Positions 34,207 through 45,492 of a stretch of DNA of 64,000 nucleotides are shown here, piece by piece (within the stretch, counting starts at the first letter, position 1; the number at the start of each line of letters is the position of its first letter). The notes under the pieces are model-generated. The model had not been told where the DNA came from and did no database searches. It saw nothing but the letters and a program-made list of their open reading frames with translations. The position numbers and the translations under genes are program-made. Origin of the DNA: Acinetobacter proteolyticus (GTDB taxonomy: Bacteria; Pseudomonadota; Gammaproteobacteria; Pseudomonadales; Moraxellaceae); NCBI RefSeq assembly GCF_000367945.1, contig NZ_KB849179.1:1268935-1332934 (forward strand), given 5' to 3'.

Positions 34207-35208
34207 ATGTTTCTTCCTACTTTGAATAAAACTTTTAAATTTTTAACTTTAAGCGCTGGTTTATTCTTGAGCAGTAATTGGGCACAAGCCAATGAATTTT
34301 ACACTCATCCCAATTACCCTGCATTCAAACAAAAAGCAATGACAACCTATGGGTTAAGTGGCGAACAGATTGATGCAGCCATGAGCGGTGCACGTAATTT
34401 ACCCAACATTTTAAACATCATGACTCGCCCGGGTGAAAGTAAACCCTGGTATGAATACCGCTCCATGTTTTTAGTTGAAGGTACGATTCAACGAGGTGTT
34501 CGTTTTAAAAACCAGTATGAAGATGTGCTTAATCGCGCAGAACAGCAGTACGGTGTGCCTAAATCGGTAATCCTCGGCATTTTAGGGGTAGAGACGGGTT
34601 ATGGTGCCAATAAAGGCTCTTTCATCACCAGAGATGCCTTAGCCACGCTTGCCTTTGGTTACCCACGTCGTGCTGATTATTTTAGTGACGAACTCGCTGC
34701 TTTGATTTCTTGGACATATAAAGAAGGTTATCCAACCAACAGTATTGTGGGTTCTTATGCTGGTGCGATTGGTTACCCACAGTTTATGCCAAGTAATATT
34801 CAAAAATTAGGTGTGGATTACGACGGCAATGGTCATATTGATTTAAGAAACTCTGCTGCGGATGCGATTGGTTCAATTGCAAACTATTTAGCTCAGCACG
34901 GATGGGAACGTGATCGTCCAATTGGCTTCCCTGCTCGTTACTCAGGTAACAATCCAGATAGCGTGATTGCCAAAGATTTAACCCAGCCAACCCCTTATGG
35001 TGAATTGAAAAGATTAGGAATTGCACCACTTGACCCTTTGGTAAAAATTGACGACCTTGATTTAGTCAATGTTATTCAATTACAAGACCAATTTGGTCCA
35101 ATTTACTATATTACTTATCCAAATTTCCAAGTGATTACCACCTACAATAGAAGCAGAATGTATGCCACTGCAGTGTGGTTATTGGGCACAGAAGCAGCTA
35201 GCCGATAG
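34207..35208 (+). CDS. mltB: Lytic murein transglycosylase B
   Basis: A 333-residue exported enzyme (signal peptide to about SSNWAQA) that cleaves MurNAc-GlcNAc bonds. The catalytic glutamate is in ILGVETGYGANKG, and AGAIGYPQFMPSN is a family signature. No lipobox is seen, so it is a soluble periplasmic form rather than the E. coli lipoprotein type. The ATG at 34207 gives a proper signal peptide; an upstream in-frame start would overlap rodA. The terminator stem begins inside the last codons. Confidence 0.93.
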   Translation: MFLPTLNKTFKFLTLSAGLFLSSNWAQANEFYTHPNYPAFKQKAMTTYGLSGEQIDAAMSGARNLPNILNIMTRPGESKPWYEYRSMFLVEGTIQRGVRFKNQYEDVLNRAEQQYGVPKSVILGILGVETGYGANKGSFITRDALATLAFGYPRRADYFSDELAALISWTYKEGYPTNSIVGSYAGAIGYPQFMPSNIQKLGVDYDGNGHIDLRNSAADAIGSIANYLAQHGWERDRPIGFPARYSGNNPDSVIAKDLTQPTPYGELKRLGIAPLDPLVKIDDLDLVNVIQLQDQFGPIYYITYPNFQVITTYNRSRMYATAVWLLGTEAASR

Positions 35209-35221
35209 GCTAGCTTTTTTA
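35196..35221 (+). terminator. Terminator overlapping the mltB stop codon
   Basis: AGCTAGCC and GGCTAGCT around a short loop that contains the TAG stop, then T6. The 275 bp that follow hold AT-rich sequence upstream of rlpA and no feature I can name. Confidence 0.88.
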
Positions 35222-35497
35222 CAACATTATGAAAAGTCAATAAATTTTTTATTTAAAAAGTACATATATTCAGCAAAATTCATAAATTGTTACAATTTTG
35301 ATTATTTTATAACCAGAAACTGTAAGTTTTTGCCCTTTTTGTAACTATTTATCGTTAAAGACTAGACACACTTCGTAAGCGATGAATATTATCGCCGCAA
35401 GATAAAGTAATTGCAAAAGTGAATAATTAGACATGTGCACTATATTTCAAGGTGTTTTTATTGAAATAGAAAAGCATGTTCTCTAGGAGTTTATACA

Positions 35498-36109
35498 ATG
35501 CAGTTTTCGCTAAAATATATTCTAGCGCTGACGGCAGGCTTAAGTTTAAGCCCGTTACATGCTGAAATGGTACAGTCTTCATCATTATCAAATGACGTGG
35601 AAGGTTCTAATTTGGCTGCCCGCGTTCTAAGCAAAGATTCTCAAAATTTTAATTCTCGTTTCTCAAACGTTAATAGTCTTTCAATCACTGAGAGTTCAGG
35701 TGACAAAGTTCGTCGCCAAACGATTGCTGCTAAGATCGATATCCCTGAAGAAGAGCCTTCAGTGATTGAAAAACTGAATACTGTTGCTTCGAACACCGTT
35801 CGTAAATTCAGCCAAAGTGGCGTTGCGTCATGGTATGGTCGCCAATTCCATGGCCGTAAAACAGCAAGCGGTGAAACATTCGATATGAATGCAATGACTG
35901 CTGCACACCGTAGCCTGCCTTTGAACTGTTATATCCGTGTAACAAACAAAGACAATGGTAAAAGTGTTGTTGTAAAAGTTAACGATCGTGGTCCATTCCA
36001 TGGTAACCGTGTATTAGACTTATCTTATGGTGCAGCAAAGCAACTGGGTATGTCGAGCGCAGGTACAGGTAATGTGAGCATTGAACGTGTTGATGGTCCT
36101 AATTCTTAA
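35498..36109 (+). CDS. rlpA: Septal ring lytic transglycosylase RlpA family protein
   Basis: A 203-residue exported protein with a signal peptide (to about PLHA) and a C-terminal double-psi beta-barrel (about residues 108-195). The family residues GVASWYGRQFHGRKTASGE, TAAHRSLPL, VKVNDRGPF and VLDLSYGAAKQLG are all present. RlpA cleaves denuded glycan strands at the septum. The SPOR domain found in many relatives is absent, so localisation may differ. Confidence 0.9.
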   Translation: MQFSLKYILALTAGLSLSPLHAEMVQSSSLSNDVEGSNLAARVLSKDSQNFNSRFSNVNSLSITESSGDKVRRQTIAAKIDIPEEEPSVIEKLNTVASNTVRKFSQSGVASWYGRQFHGRKTASGETFDMNAMTAAHRSLPLNCYIRVTNKDNGKSVVVKVNDRGPFHGNRVLDLSYGAAKQLGMSSAGTGNVSIERVDGPNS

Positions 36110-36128
36110 TCATTTAAGACCACAACTC

Positions 36129-36152
36129 AAAAGCCGCTTATGCGGCTTTTTT
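36129..36152 (+). terminator. Terminator of rlpA
   Basis: AAAAGCCGC-TTAT-GCGGCTTTT followed by T residues. Confidence 0.92.
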
Positions 36153-36244
36153 ATTTTTATCTACAACCCGTGTTAATGCTTTACGGCCCATCCAATTCTT
36201 CGGTATATTGAATAAATAAAAATGAATACTGCAAGGAGCGCGCT

Positions 36245-36697
36245 GTGAAATCAATCGACGAATGGTTTGATGAATATAGTGACAGTCACCAAAACCAAAC
36301 CAACAAAAAAATCCATTGGGTCTGCGTCCCTGCCATTCTATTTTCGATCATTGGTATTCTGGCGCACTTTAGCACCCTGCTCACCGCATTATTGCTGGTT
36401 TTAACTTTAGTCTTTTATGCCCGTTTGGACATCGTACTTGCGATTGCTATGGCGGCTTTGTTAGCAGTAATGGCATGGCTAATTGTGATTTTACCTGTCG
36501 GTGTAGGATTCTATATTGGCGTATTTGTGATTGCATGGATCGGGCAATTTTACGGGCACAAAGTTGAAGGTAAGAAGCCTTCATTCTTTAAAGACTTGCA
36601 ATTCCTCCTGATTGGCCCTGTATGGTGTATGGACGCTTATTTAGCTAAAGTTCTACCTAAATGGAAACTTCGTCAAAAATCAGCGATTACAAGCTAA
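36245..36697 (+). CDS. Mpo1-like (DUF962) membrane protein
   Basis: A 150-residue membrane protein with about four hydrophobic segments. The N-terminal HQNQTNKKIHWVCVP and the later IGQFYGHKVEGKKPSF carry the conserved histidines of the DUF962/Mpo1 family, whose yeast member is an Fe-dependent dioxygenase of 2-hydroxy fatty acids. The bacterial role is unproven. GGAGC precedes the GTG start at 36245. Confidence 0.88.
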   Translation: MKSIDEWFDEYSDSHQNQTNKKIHWVCVPAILFSIIGILAHFSTLLTALLLVLTLVFYARLDIVLAIAMAALLAVMAWLIVILPVGVGFYIGVFVIAWIGQFYGHKVEGKKPSFFKDLQFLLIGPVWCMDAYLAKVLPKWKLRQKSAITS

Positions 36698-36748
36698 TTT
36701 AGCGCATATCTTGCAACAAATCTCTGAATATTCAGGAATAGGATTTAA

Positions 36749-37162
36749 ATGTCATATCAATTTGTAGGTTTTTTTGCATTAACCGAGCAAATCAAAAGCC
36801 CCTTTTATCCTATTGACGGGACTACTTGGAAAGATATCAAAGAACCATTCCATGGCATTGGGATAAAGCTATCCCCAACAATTAAAACGCCATCATCACC
36901 AGATGACATAAAAGCTCTTTTTAGCGCGATGAATATCAGTCATGTTAGACAATGGCTTTTTATTGAATATGTGTGTTTTGGCGGCTCAATTGACTATATT
37001 TATGCACTTATTATGAAAAATGGTGAAATATATGGTCCAATTGAAGAGTCAGCACTGGATAATGTTAAGAGAGTTTATATCGATTTAATGAATGAATTTG
37101 GCATCTCAGAGAAAGATGCCCTTCAATTTAAACCATTTGATCGAAATTTCTGGGATGAATAA
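36749..37162 (+). CDS. Hypothetical protein, 137 residues
   Basis: A small acidic soluble protein, rich in aromatic residues (FVGFFALTEQIKSPFYP, FKPFDRNFWDE). It has no signal peptide and no family I recognise. Its size and composition resemble orphan immunity-like proteins, but nothing around it supports that. Confidence 0.6.
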   Translation: MSYQFVGFFALTEQIKSPFYPIDGTTWKDIKEPFHGIGIKLSPTIKTPSSPDDIKALFSAMNISHVRQWLFIEYVCFGGSIDYIYALIMKNGEIYGPIEESALDNVKRVYIDLMNEFGISEKDALQFKPFDRNFWDE

Positions 37163-37191
37163 ATAATTCTTTCTCCTTAAATCTCATTATA

Positions 37192-37662
37192 TTATTGATA
37201 CATTTTTCCTTGATATTTCAACCAACCATCAACATGTTTTCCACGCGGATCATGATGGGTCCAATGAATCACCCCACCTTTTTGGCTGTATTCATACTCA
37301 CCAAAAAACTCAACTGTATCGCCTTTTTTCAGCCCTTCGATTCTTGGCGCTAAATCAATGTTGTGTGCGATCAAGACCGTTAAACCATTCTCCAGTTTAA
37401 GAATCATTTTCTGATGTCTTGAACCTTCATTATCATCTGGCAAAATCGCTTTCACAACACCCTGTGCTTGAACTTGCACATTACTTCGTTGCTGCTGATA
37501 GGCTTGCATGATCTTGTTTTGATCATCGACCGCTACAGCATTACTCGTATCTGGTATAGAGGAATGACTGGTATTTTGTTTTTGCTTAAAATCAAGACCA
37601 AAATAAGCTGCTACCAAAACAACAATAGCAACCAGAATCAGATTATTTTTTTGAGTTTTCAT
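37192..37662 (-). CDS. DUF3465 domain protein
   Basis: A 156-residue protein with one N-terminal membrane anchor (about residues 7-24) and a DUF3465 domain, an OB-fold-like module. Hallmarks are RHQKMILKLENGLTVLIAHN, DTVEFFGEYEYS and HWTHHDPRGKHVDGW. Function unknown; probably faces the periplasm. Confidence 0.85.
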   Translation of the reverse strand: MKTQKNNLILVAIVVLVAAYFGLDFKQKQNTSHSSIPDTSNAVAVDDQNKIMQAYQQQRSNVQVQAQGVVKAILPDDNEGSRHQKMILKLENGLTVLIAHNIDLAPRIEGLKKGDTVEFFGEYEYSQKGGVIHWTHHDPRGKHVDGWLKYQGKMYQ

Positions 37663-37689
37663 AGTGACCTGTTATCAAATACAAGATAG

Positions 37690-37720
37690 CAAAATGCCAA
37701 TCGATTCGATTGGCATTTTG
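37690..37720 (-). terminator. Hairpin after sthA
   Basis: CAAAATGCCAATCGA repeated in inverse with a one-base centre; on the minus strand it ends in TTTTG, so it is a plausible but weak intrinsic terminator between sthA and the DUF3465 gene. Confidence 0.6.
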
Positions 37721-37741
37721 ATCATACAACGTCTCTAGCAC

Positions 37742-39157
37742 TTAGAACAAACGATTCATACCATTCAAAGCTGCAACGCGATAGGCTTCAGCCATGGTTG
37801 GGTAGTTGAATGTCGTTTCTACGAAATACTTCAAGGTATTGTTTGGACTGTGCATCACCACCTGCCCAATGTGAATAATCTCTGCTGCATTGTTACCAAA
37901 GCAGTGAATACCCAAAACTTCCAAAGTATCACGATGGAATAGGATCTTTAATTCACCAACAGTATCACCAGTAATCTGCGCGCGCGCCAAATGACGGAAA
38001 GAAGCTTGCCCTACTTCATAAGGTACTTTCTCTTCTGTCAATTCCTGCTCAGTCTTACCAATTGAAGAAATCTCTGGAATGGTATAAATACCTGTTGGTA
38101 CATCACGGATTGGCTTCACATTCTTTTCGCCCACCATGTTTGCACCTGCGCAGCGACCTTGGTCATACGCCGCTGACGCCAATGATGGCCAACCAATTAC
38201 ATCACCTGCCGCATAAATATTTTCAGCTTCAGTTTGATATTGATCATTCACCATCAACTGACCACGACCATTCGGTACTAGACCCACATTTTCCAAGCCT
38301 AAACCATCGGTATTACCTGAACGGCCATTACACCATAAGATCGCATCTGCTTTGATCTTCTTACCGCTAAGTAAATGTAGAACCACGTGATCATCAAAGG
38401 TTTCTAAACGATCAATTTGCTCATTGTGACGAATCAATACGCCTTGTTCACGTAAGTGATATGACAATGCATCGGCAATTTCATCATCTAGGTAGCTTAA
38501 AAGCTTTTGCTGGGTGTTGATCAAATCAACTTTATGATCGAGTCCGATAAAAATAGAAGCGTATTCACAACCAATTACGCCTGCACCATAAATGATGATT
38601 TTTTGGATTGAATAATCGAGATCAAGAATCTTGTCTGAATCAAATACGCGCGGATGATTAAAGTCTAAACCTTGGGGTTGATATGGACGACTACCCGTTG
38701 CAATCACAATTTGCTTGCAAATAATCGTATCTTTAATACCATCCTGACCAAAAATCAGTACCGTGTTTTTATCTTGGATATAGGCACGACCGTGAAAAAC
38801 TTCAATTTTATTGCGGTCATAAAAACGTGTATGCGTATCAACTTGCTGTTGAATTACTTTATGCGCATTCCGCAACACCTGTTTCATGGTGAATTGTTTC
38901 CACTCACCGACTTTTTGAAACATTGGATCACGTTGATAACGAATAATACTTGAAACTGTTTGACGCAATGCTTTACTTGGAATTGTTCCTACATGTGCAC
39001 AGTTACCACCGAGTTGATCACGAACATCAACGATTGCAACACGTTTACCTGCTTTTGCAAGCTTCATTGCCGCGCCTTCGCCAGCTGGGCCAGAACCGAG
39101 AATTACTGCATCATACTTAACAATATTCCCACCAACGACCTCTTTCTTACGTGGCAT
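37742..39157 (-). CDS. sthA: Soluble pyridine nucleotide transhydrogenase
   Basis: A 471-residue flavoprotein that moves electrons between NADPH and NAD+. The N-terminal FAD motif is [11 protein letters not shown], and a second nucleotide motif is [12 protein letters not shown]. At the site where related disulfide reductases have CxxxxC, this protein has [13 protein letters not shown] with a single Cys, as expected for SthA. AAGGAG precedes the ATG. Confidence 0.95.
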   Translation of the reverse strand: MPRKKEVVGGNIVKYDAVILGSGPAGEGAAMKLAKAGKRVAIVDVRDQLGGNCAHVGTIPSKALRQTVSSIIRYQRDPMFQKVGEWKQFTMKQVLRNAHKVIQQQVDTHTRFYDRNKIEVFHGRAYIQDKNTVLIFGQDGIKDTIICKQIVIATGSRPYQPQGLDFNHPRVFDSDKILDLDYSIQKIIIYGAGVIGCEYASIFIGLDHKVDLINTQQKLLSYLDDEIADALSYHLREQGVLIRHNEQIDRLETFDDHVVLHLLSGKKIKADAILWCNGRSGNTDGLGLENVGLVPNGRGQLMVNDQYQTEAENIYAAGDVIGWPSLASAAYDQGRCAGANMVGEKNVKPIRDVPTGIYTIPEISSIGKTEQELTEEKVPYEVGQASFRHLARAQITGDTVGELKILFHRDTLEVLGIHCFGNNAAEIIHIGQVVMHSPNNTLKYFVETTFNYPTMAEAYRVAALNGMNRLF

Positions 39158-39346
39158 TCAAAGCTCCTTTGTTTCTAACCGTTTTTGCTTTATATATGAT
39201 AACCAATATGCAGCCAGTTGATGTATTTCACAACTATATATTTTTATATATTTACATTTTCAAAATGAATACCACTTTTCATGCTTTATTCCAGTAAATT
39301 TGACTATAATAACGGGATATCTCAAGTCAAAGGCTGTAGAAATTAT

Positions 39347-40360
39347 ATGTCTGAACACCGTAAACCTGAACAGGGTATAAAACTTCGTGGCGCGGAAAAA
39401 GTCGCGAGAATTCCTGTAAAAGTTATCCCTACGGTTGAAGTACCTCGCAAACCTGACTGGATTCGAGTCAAGATGACCGCCCCAGAAGAAGTTCAGCGTA
39501 TCAAAACAACCTTGCGCTCGCAAAAACTGCATACCGTATGTGAAGAAGCTGCTTGTCCTAACCTACCTGAATGTTTTGGTGGTGGTACAGCAACCTTTAT
39601 GATCATGGGTGATATCTGTACACGTCGCTGCCCTTTCTGTGACGTAGCACATGGTCGTCCAAATGCTTTAGATCCAGATGAACCACGCCATATGGCAGAG
39701 ACGATTTCCAATCTCGGCCTCAAATATGCGGTGATTACCTCGGTTGACCGTGATGACCTTTTAGATGGCGGTGCTCAACACTTCGTTGATTGTATCAAAG
39801 AAGCCCGTGCATTAAGCCCAAAAACCCTATTGGAAATTCTGGTTCCTGATTTCCGTGGTCGTATGGATATTGCCTTACGCATCATGACTGAATGCCCACC
39901 AGACGTATTCAACCATAACATTGAAACTGTGCCGCGTTTGTATAAAGCGATGCGTCCAGGTTCTGATTATCAGCACTCTTTAACGCTATTAAAAATGTTT
40001 AAGGAATACTGCCCAGATGTACCAACCAAATGTGGTTTGATGGTCGGTATCGGTGAAACTGAAGAAGAAGTGATTGCCCTGCTCGATGATCTTAGAGCAC
40101 ATGATGTTGACTACATTACCATTGGTCAATATCTACAACCATCTAAGCAACATGCACCAATTGACCGCTTTGTAACACCAGAAGAGTTTGAACGCTATGC
40201 TGAGCATGGTCGTAAACTTGGTTTTAGAAATATCTGGTCTGCACCAATGGTTCGCTCAAGCTACTTTGCTGATCGCCAATACCATGGTGAACCTGTTCCA
40301 GCGGTACGCCGTAAAGTCGATCCTGCCAAGAAAATTGCAGTTCAAGCGATTGAAGCTTAA
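39347..40360 (+). CDS. lipA: Lipoyl synthase
   Basis: A 337-residue radical SAM enzyme that inserts two sulfurs into octanoyl groups to form lipoate. The auxiliary cluster motif is [12 protein letters not shown] and the radical SAM motif is CTRRCPFCD. The C-terminal [13 protein letters not shown] holds the conserved RSSY. The ATG at 39347 is preferred over 39281, which would add a non-homologous tail. Confidence 0.96.
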   Translation: MSEHRKPEQGIKLRGAEKVARIPVKVIPTVEVPRKPDWIRVKMTAPEEVQRIKTTLRSQKLHTVCEEAACPNLPECFGGGTATFMIMGDICTRRCPFCDVAHGRPNALDPDEPRHMAETISNLGLKYAVITSVDRDDLLDGGAQHFVDCIKEARALSPKTLLEILVPDFRGRMDIALRIMTECPPDVFNHNIETVPRLYKAMRPGSDYQHSLTLLKMFKEYCPDVPTKCGLMVGIGETEEEVIALLDDLRAHDVDYITIGQYLQPSKQHAPIDRFVTPEEFERYAEHGRKLGFRNIWSAPMVRSSYFADRQYHGEPVPAVRRKVDPAKKIAVQAIEA

Positions 40361-40375
40361 CTTTTTAGTTGGCAA

Positions 40376-40406
40376 TAAAAAACACCACAATTGTGGTGTT
40401 TTTTTA
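40376..40406. terminator. Bidirectional terminator between lipA and the KAS III gene
   Basis: Perfect palindrome AACACCACAATTGTGGTGTT flanked by A and T tracts; serves both convergent genes. Confidence 0.9.
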
Positions 40407-40422
40407 TGATTAAAACAAAAGC

Positions 40423-41529
40423 CTAGGCTATATGTTTTTGCACCACAATCGAACCAACAGAATAGCCAGCACCGAATGAAGAGATCACAGCATATTCGCC
40501 GTTATTGACTTGCTCACCAGTACGATGCATCGCAATAATCACACCTGCAGACGAGGTATTAGCAAACTCATCCAAAATGATCGGTGCACGTTCTAAATCA
40601 GCCTCTTTACCGACTACCAATTTCAAAATCAGTTCATTCATATTGGCATTGGCTTGATGCAACCAGAAACGCTTGATTTGTTCAGCGCTTAATTCAAGTT
40701 TTTCCAATTGTGCGGTAATGATTTTAGCAACCAATGGACAAACTTCTTTAAAAACTTTACGACCGTCTTGACGGAATAACTTGTCGTCCACAACGGCATC
40801 TTCACTGCGGTTTAAGAAACCAAAGTTATTACGGATATTATTTGAGAACTGGGTAAACAAATGAATATCTAAGATTTCATAACCCGATTTGGTTTCAGTT
40901 TCTTCAATAATTGATGCAGTCGCAACATCACCAAAGATAAAGTGCGCATCACGGGTACGGTAGTCTAAATGACCTGATGTAATTTCAACATTGAGCAATA
41001 ACACACGGCGCGCACCACATTTCACGGCATCATAGGCTTGTTTCAAACCAAATGTTGCAGCAGAACATGCCACGTTCATGTCATAAGCATAACCTTGGAT
41101 ACCCAAAGCTGACTGGATTTCAATCGCAACTGCAGGATAGGCACGTTGCATATTTGAACACGCCAAAATTACCACATCAATATCTTCTGCAGTCACGCCT
41201 GCATTTTCCATCGCTTGTTTTGCAGCAATAACGCCCCACTCCGCTTGAAGTGACAGTTCATCATTACTACGCTCTTGCAAACGTGGGCGTAAACGGGTTG
41301 GATCAAGAATACCTGATTTTTCGACCACATAACGGCGTTGAATACCAGATGCTTTTTCGATAAATTCAGGGCTCGAGCCACGTAAAGCTTCAATTTCGCC
41401 AGCTTCAATTTGCGCTGCGTGATCTTGGTTATACTGTTCTACATAAGCATTTAAACTTTCAACCAACTCTTCATTGGAAATAGATTCGGTTGGGTGAAAT
41501 AACCCTGTACCTGTTATACGGATGCCCAT
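40423..41529 (-). CDS. Beta-ketoacyl-ACP synthase III (FabH-like)
   Basis: A 368-residue thiolase-fold condensing enzyme. The catalytic Cys is in NVACSAATF, His in HQANANM and Asn in FANTSSAGV. It is longer than canonical FabH (about 317 residues) and resembles the Pseudomonas-type KAS III that takes medium-chain acyl-CoA from beta-oxidation. That specificity is inferred from length and general resemblance. AGGAG precedes the ATG. Confidence 0.85.
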   Translation of the reverse strand: MGIRITGTGLFHPTESISNEELVESLNAYVEQYNQDHAAQIEAGEIEALRGSSPEFIEKASGIQRRYVVEKSGILDPTRLRPRLQERSNDELSLQAEWGVIAAKQAMENAGVTAEDIDVVILACSNMQRAYPAVAIEIQSALGIQGYAYDMNVACSAATFGLKQAYDAVKCGARRVLLLNVEITSGHLDYRTRDAHFIFGDVATASIIEETETKSGYEILDIHLFTQFSNNIRNNFGFLNRSEDAVVDDKLFRQDGRKVFKEVCPLVAKIITAQLEKLELSAEQIKRFWLHQANANMNELILKLVVGKEADLERAPIILDEFANTSSAGVIIAMHRTGEQVNNGEYAVISSFGAGYSVGSIVVQKHIA

Positions 41530-41574
41530 GCAAAACTCCTGTAAAGAATGCTTCTAACTTTCATATTTCTCAGT

Positions 41575-44500
41575 TTAACCGATTGCTAATCGATCCCATA
41601 GTTTTTGTAATCTAGTTGGTGAAATAGGCAGCTTTGTTTTCATCGGTTGAGAAAACAAAGAAATTCTAAATTCTTCCAACATCAAATACAGTTCTTTAAT
41701 TTTAGGATCGTTTTTAAATTTAAATACTTTGTCCATCCATGGATCGACATCATCAATTGCAGCAAGGTCTCGTTGTAGATTATTGGGCAAACGATCTAAA
41801 CGCAATAGCAGCGCTTTCAAATAACGCGGGTATTCCTGCCAAATTTCAGGTGATTGGCTATAAACAAAGTTGGCTAATGACATTAAATCAAGTTGATCTT
41901 CTATGTCATCGACACTTCGGCCAAAAATACTCTGATCCAAGACCAATAGTTCACGGCGAATCTGCTGCCATTGAGTAAATATTTCAGTTAAATCACTCAA
42001 TGTCTGTTGACCATTTGCTAAAAATTGCTTTTTAGTTTCAGTCAGTAACTGCTGAAACTCAGTGGCATTTTTAGGCAGTTCTTGAATCGAAATCTGTAAG
42101 GTTGCATAGACCAGCATTTGCTCCAGCTTGGCACGATCACCCAACGGTGAATAAGCGAGAGCTAAAGGCCTGGAAATCTGTTTTTTCAATTGACGGATTA
42201 AATCCCCCAATTGCATATGTACCAGACGGATTACCCCTTCACGATGCTGCTTAATCGCTTCATCCTGATCATTAAAGGTTTGAATCACCACGCCCGCCTC
42301 ATCTTTGGCTTCAAGCTCAGCAAATCGCTTGGTAGGAACCAAAGCTTGATACTGCTTAACAATGACACCGGTAACTTTTTGTGATGCTTCAAACACAAAG
42401 TTTTCAGGGAAGGTCTGGAACTCACCGGCTTGCTGTTTCACTGGACGATGAGTTTCAACACGACAACGTGCTTTTAATTCATCTAAATCACGCCCTTGTG
42501 CAATCAATTTGCCTTTCTCATCTACCACCTTGATAAATGGAATCAGATACTGATCGATACGTTCAAAAGAAAAGTCTTTTTCAGTAATCTGCTCACCACG
42601 TAATGCAAAGGCTAAGTAACTAAATAAATGCTCGCGTAAATGCACCGCATCAATCCCCTGTATGAGCCTTTTAGCTGTATCTGGGATCGGGACCAAATTA
42701 CGGCGTTTGTCTTTAGGAAGTGCTTTGAGCAAAGCTTCAATTAAATCTTGTCGCCAACCAGGAATTCCCCAAGACCATTGCTTTTCATCCACTTGCGGTA
42801 AAGCCTGCACAGGGATTTTAACCGTTGCCCCATCTTCCTCATGACTTGGATCAAAACGATAGCTTGCAGCCAAACGTAACTGACCATTATGTAAATAATC
42901 AGGGAATTGTTGCGTGGTGGGACGATCATTCATCCACAAAGCATCATCTTCAACGAACAGGTAGCGTGGATTGTCTGTTTCTACTGTTGCCCGCCAATCT
43001 TCAAAACTGCGACGACTGGCAATTTCCTCTGGTACTTTCTCGGCATAGAACTGGTAAATGGTTTCCTCATCGACTACTAAATCGCGACGACGCAACTTAT
43101 CTTCTACCCGTTCAACTTCTTCGAGTTTCAGTAGGTTGTGCTTTAAAAACGGCGGTGTAACACCTAAATTACCCGTGGTCAGAGCATCACGTAAGAAGAT
43201 TTCATGTGCCGCAGCTTGATCTACTTTCTCAAAATTAATCATTCGCTTTGGCTCGATGATTAAACCGAATAGTGATATTTGTGCATAGGCATTTACAATA
43301 CCCGCTTTTTTCGACCAGTGTGGCTCGAAATAGTGGTACTTCAATAAATCACGAGCTGCCAACAGAATCCATTCAGGATCAATTTTGGCTAAAGTCCGTA
43401 AATACACCTGAGAAGTTTCCACCATCTCAAAGGCCATGACCCAAGCGGTATTGGTCTTGTGTAAGGTACTGGCTGGGAACACTTTGGCTTTCTGCTGACG
43501 CACCGCCATAAAAGTATTACGTTCATCTGTTTTATTGGCAATAAATGAAAGTAGCCCGGTTAAAAGTGCACGGTGCAGGTTTTCGTAATTCGCACCTTTT
43601 TCATTAAAACTCAGCTTTAAACCTTCTGCCAGTTCCACTAACTGCTGATGGGTTTGCTTCCATTCCCGCAGACGTAACCAACTTAAAAAATGTTGGCGCG
43701 CAAATTGACGGCGCTTGTTTTCGGTTTGTGTATCAGGACTGGTTTGTATCGTATTCCAAAGCTTCAGATAGAATAAAAAGTCTGAATCTGCTTCCTTGAA
43801 TAAGGCATGCTTTTGATCGGCCTGCATTTGTTTATCAGCTGGACGTTCACGCGGATCTTGAATCGCCAAGGCACTGACAATAATCAGTGTTTCTTTAAGT
43901 ACACCAAAATGAGCCCCGCCAACCAACATACGTGCTAAGCGTGGATCAATCGGCATACGCGCCATCATTTGACCGACTTTGGTTAAATCATTCTTACGTT
44001 CATTTAATGCACCCAACTCAATCAAAAGCTTACGTCCGTCATTGACCAAACGGAAATCAGGCGGCTCAATAAAGTCAAAATCTTCTAAACTACCTAAACC
44101 TAAACTTTGCATCTGTAAAATTACAGAAGCCAAGTTGGTTCGTTTAATCTCAGGTTCAGTAAACTCTGGACGACTTAAAAAATCTTCTTCACTGTATAGC
44201 CGGATACAGACACCCGCAGCAATACGACCACAGCGCCCCTTACGCTGATTGGCTGCTGCCTGTGAAATCGCTTCAATTGGTAAGCGCTGTACCCGCGAAC
44301 GGTAGTTATAACGTGAAATACGAGCAAAACCACTATCAATCACATAGCGAATATTTGGCACCGTCAACGCCGTTTCCGCCACGTTGGTCGCAATAATAAT
44401 ACGTCGCCCTTTGCCACTCGGACTAAAAATCTTTTGCTGTTCAGCCAGCGCCAAACGTGCATATAAAGGTAAAACCTCAGTATGACGAGGGCCATATTTT

Positions 44501-45492
44501 TGCAGCGTTTCCTGCAATTCACGGATTTCCTGCTCTGTACTGGCAAAAATTAAAATATCCGCATATTCAGGATGACCTTTTGCTTCAGCATCAGCAAAAC
44601 ATTCTTCGACAGCCTGTACTACAGCACGTGGCAGATTTTCTTCAAAGTCATCAAACTCATCATCATCACTACCAACAATACTTAGCTCAGAAATCGGGCG
44701 ATAACGCACTTCCACAGGGAAGCTCCGCCCTTCGACTTCAAAAATCGGTGCGTTATAAAAATACTGACTAAAACGATTTACATCTAGCGTAGCCGAGGTC
44801 ACAATCACTTTTAAATCAGGACGTTTTGGCAAAAGCTGCTTGAGATAGCCCATGATGAAGTCAATATTGAGTGAGCGTTCATGCGCTTCATCAATAATGA
44901 TGGTGTCATATTTCGAAAGAAAACGGTCATTGGTCAATTCAGCCAACAAAATACCATCGGTCATCAAACGCACGATTGAATCTTGCGAACCTTGCTCATT
45001 AAAACGAATCTTAAAGCCAATTGATTCGCCAAGCTTCTCGCCCACTTCTTCCGCAATACGCTGTGAGACACTTCGAGCCGCCAATCGACGTGGCTGAGTA
45101 TGACCAATCATACCTGTGAGTCCACGCCCTGCCAGCATGGCAATTTGTGGAAGCTGAGTGGTTTTACCAGAACCCGTTTCACCAGCAACAATGATGACCT
45201 GATGCTTTTGAATTGCTTCAATTAAACGGTCTGCGTATTGGGTAACAGGCAGGTCTTGATTCAGCTTGATCTTGGGAACACGTGCTAAGCGTTGTTTTAC
45301 CTTATGATTCGATTGTTGAATGAGTTTTTCGATTTCTGCTGTTTCTATTTTTTTATCTTTGCGCAGTCGATTTAAACGGTGACGGTCACGAGCCATAACC
45401 AATTGATCTACATTTAAATGACTCTGCACTGAACAGCTTTCCTGAAAAATTAAATAATCGGCTATTTTACGCCTTAAACCCTTGCTATGCAA
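41575..45492 (-). CDS. hrpA: ATP-dependent RNA helicase HrpA
   Basis: A 1305-codon DEAH-box helicase. Motif I GETGSGKT, II DEAHER, III VTSATLD and VI NQRKGRCGR are intact, followed by the HA2, OB and long HrpA-specific C-terminal regions. In E. coli HrpA rescues stalled or collided ribosomes. The start is uncertain: the TTG at 45492 has no clear ribosome site, yet homology to E. coli HrpA begins upstream of the first internal ATG (45396). Confidence 0.93.
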   Translation of the reverse strand: MHSKGLRRKIADYLIFQESCSVQSHLNVDQLVMARDRHRLNRLRKDKKIETAEIEKLIQQSNHKVKQRLARVPKIKLNQDLPVTQYADRLIEAIQKHQVIIVAGETGSGKTTQLPQIAMLAGRGLTGMIGHTQPRRLAARSVSQRIAEEVGEKLGESIGFKIRFNEQGSQDSIVRLMTDGILLAELTNDRFLSKYDTIIIDEAHERSLNIDFIMGYLKQLLPKRPDLKVIVTSATLDVNRFSQYFYNAPIFEVEGRSFPVEVRYRPISELSIVGSDDDEFDDFEENLPRAVVQAVEECFADAEAKGHPEYADILIFASTEQEIRELQETLQKYGPRHTEVLPLYARLALAEQQKIFSPSGKGRRIIIATNVAETALTVPNIRYVIDSGFARISRYNYRSRVQRLPIEAISQAAANQRKGRCGRIAAGVCIRLYSEEDFLSRPEFTEPEIKRTNLASVILQMQSLGLGSLEDFDFIEPPDFRLVNDGRKLLIELGALNERKNDLTKVGQMMARMPIDPRLARMLVGGAHFGVLKETLIIVSALAIQDPRERPADKQMQADQKHALFKEADSDFLFYLKLWNTIQTSPDTQTENKRRQFARQHFLSWLRLREWKQTHQQLVELAEGLKLSFNEKGANYENLHRALLTGLLSFIANKTDERNTFMAVRQQKAKVFPASTLHKTNTAWVMAFEMVETSQVYLRTLAKIDPEWILLAARDLLKYHYFEPHWSKKAGIVNAYAQISLFGLIIEPKRMINFEKVDQAAAHEIFLRDALTTGNLGVTPPFLKHNLLKLEEVERVEDKLRRRDLVVDEETIYQFYAEKVPEEIASRRSFEDWRATVETDNPRYLFVEDDALWMNDRPTTQQFPDYLHNGQLRLAASYRFDPSHEEDGATVKIPVQALPQVDEKQWSWGIPGWRQDLIEALLKALPKDKRRNLVPIPDTAKRLIQGIDAVHLREHLFSYLAFALRGEQITEKDFSFERIDQYLIPFIKVVDEKGKLIAQGRDLDELKARCRVETHRPVKQQAGEFQTFPENFVFEASQKVTGVIVKQYQALVPTKRFAELEAKDEAGVVIQTFNDQDEAIKQHREGVIRLVHMQLGDLIRQLKKQISRPLALAYSPLGDRAKLEQMLVYATLQISIQELPKNATEFQQLLTETKKQFLANGQQTLSDLTEIFTQWQQIRRELLVLDQSIFGRSVDDIEDQLDLMSLANFVYSQSPEIWQEYPRYLKALLLRLDRLPNNLQRDLAAIDDVDPWMDKVFKFKNDPKIKELYLMLEEFRISLFSQPMKTKLPISPTRLQKLWDRLAIG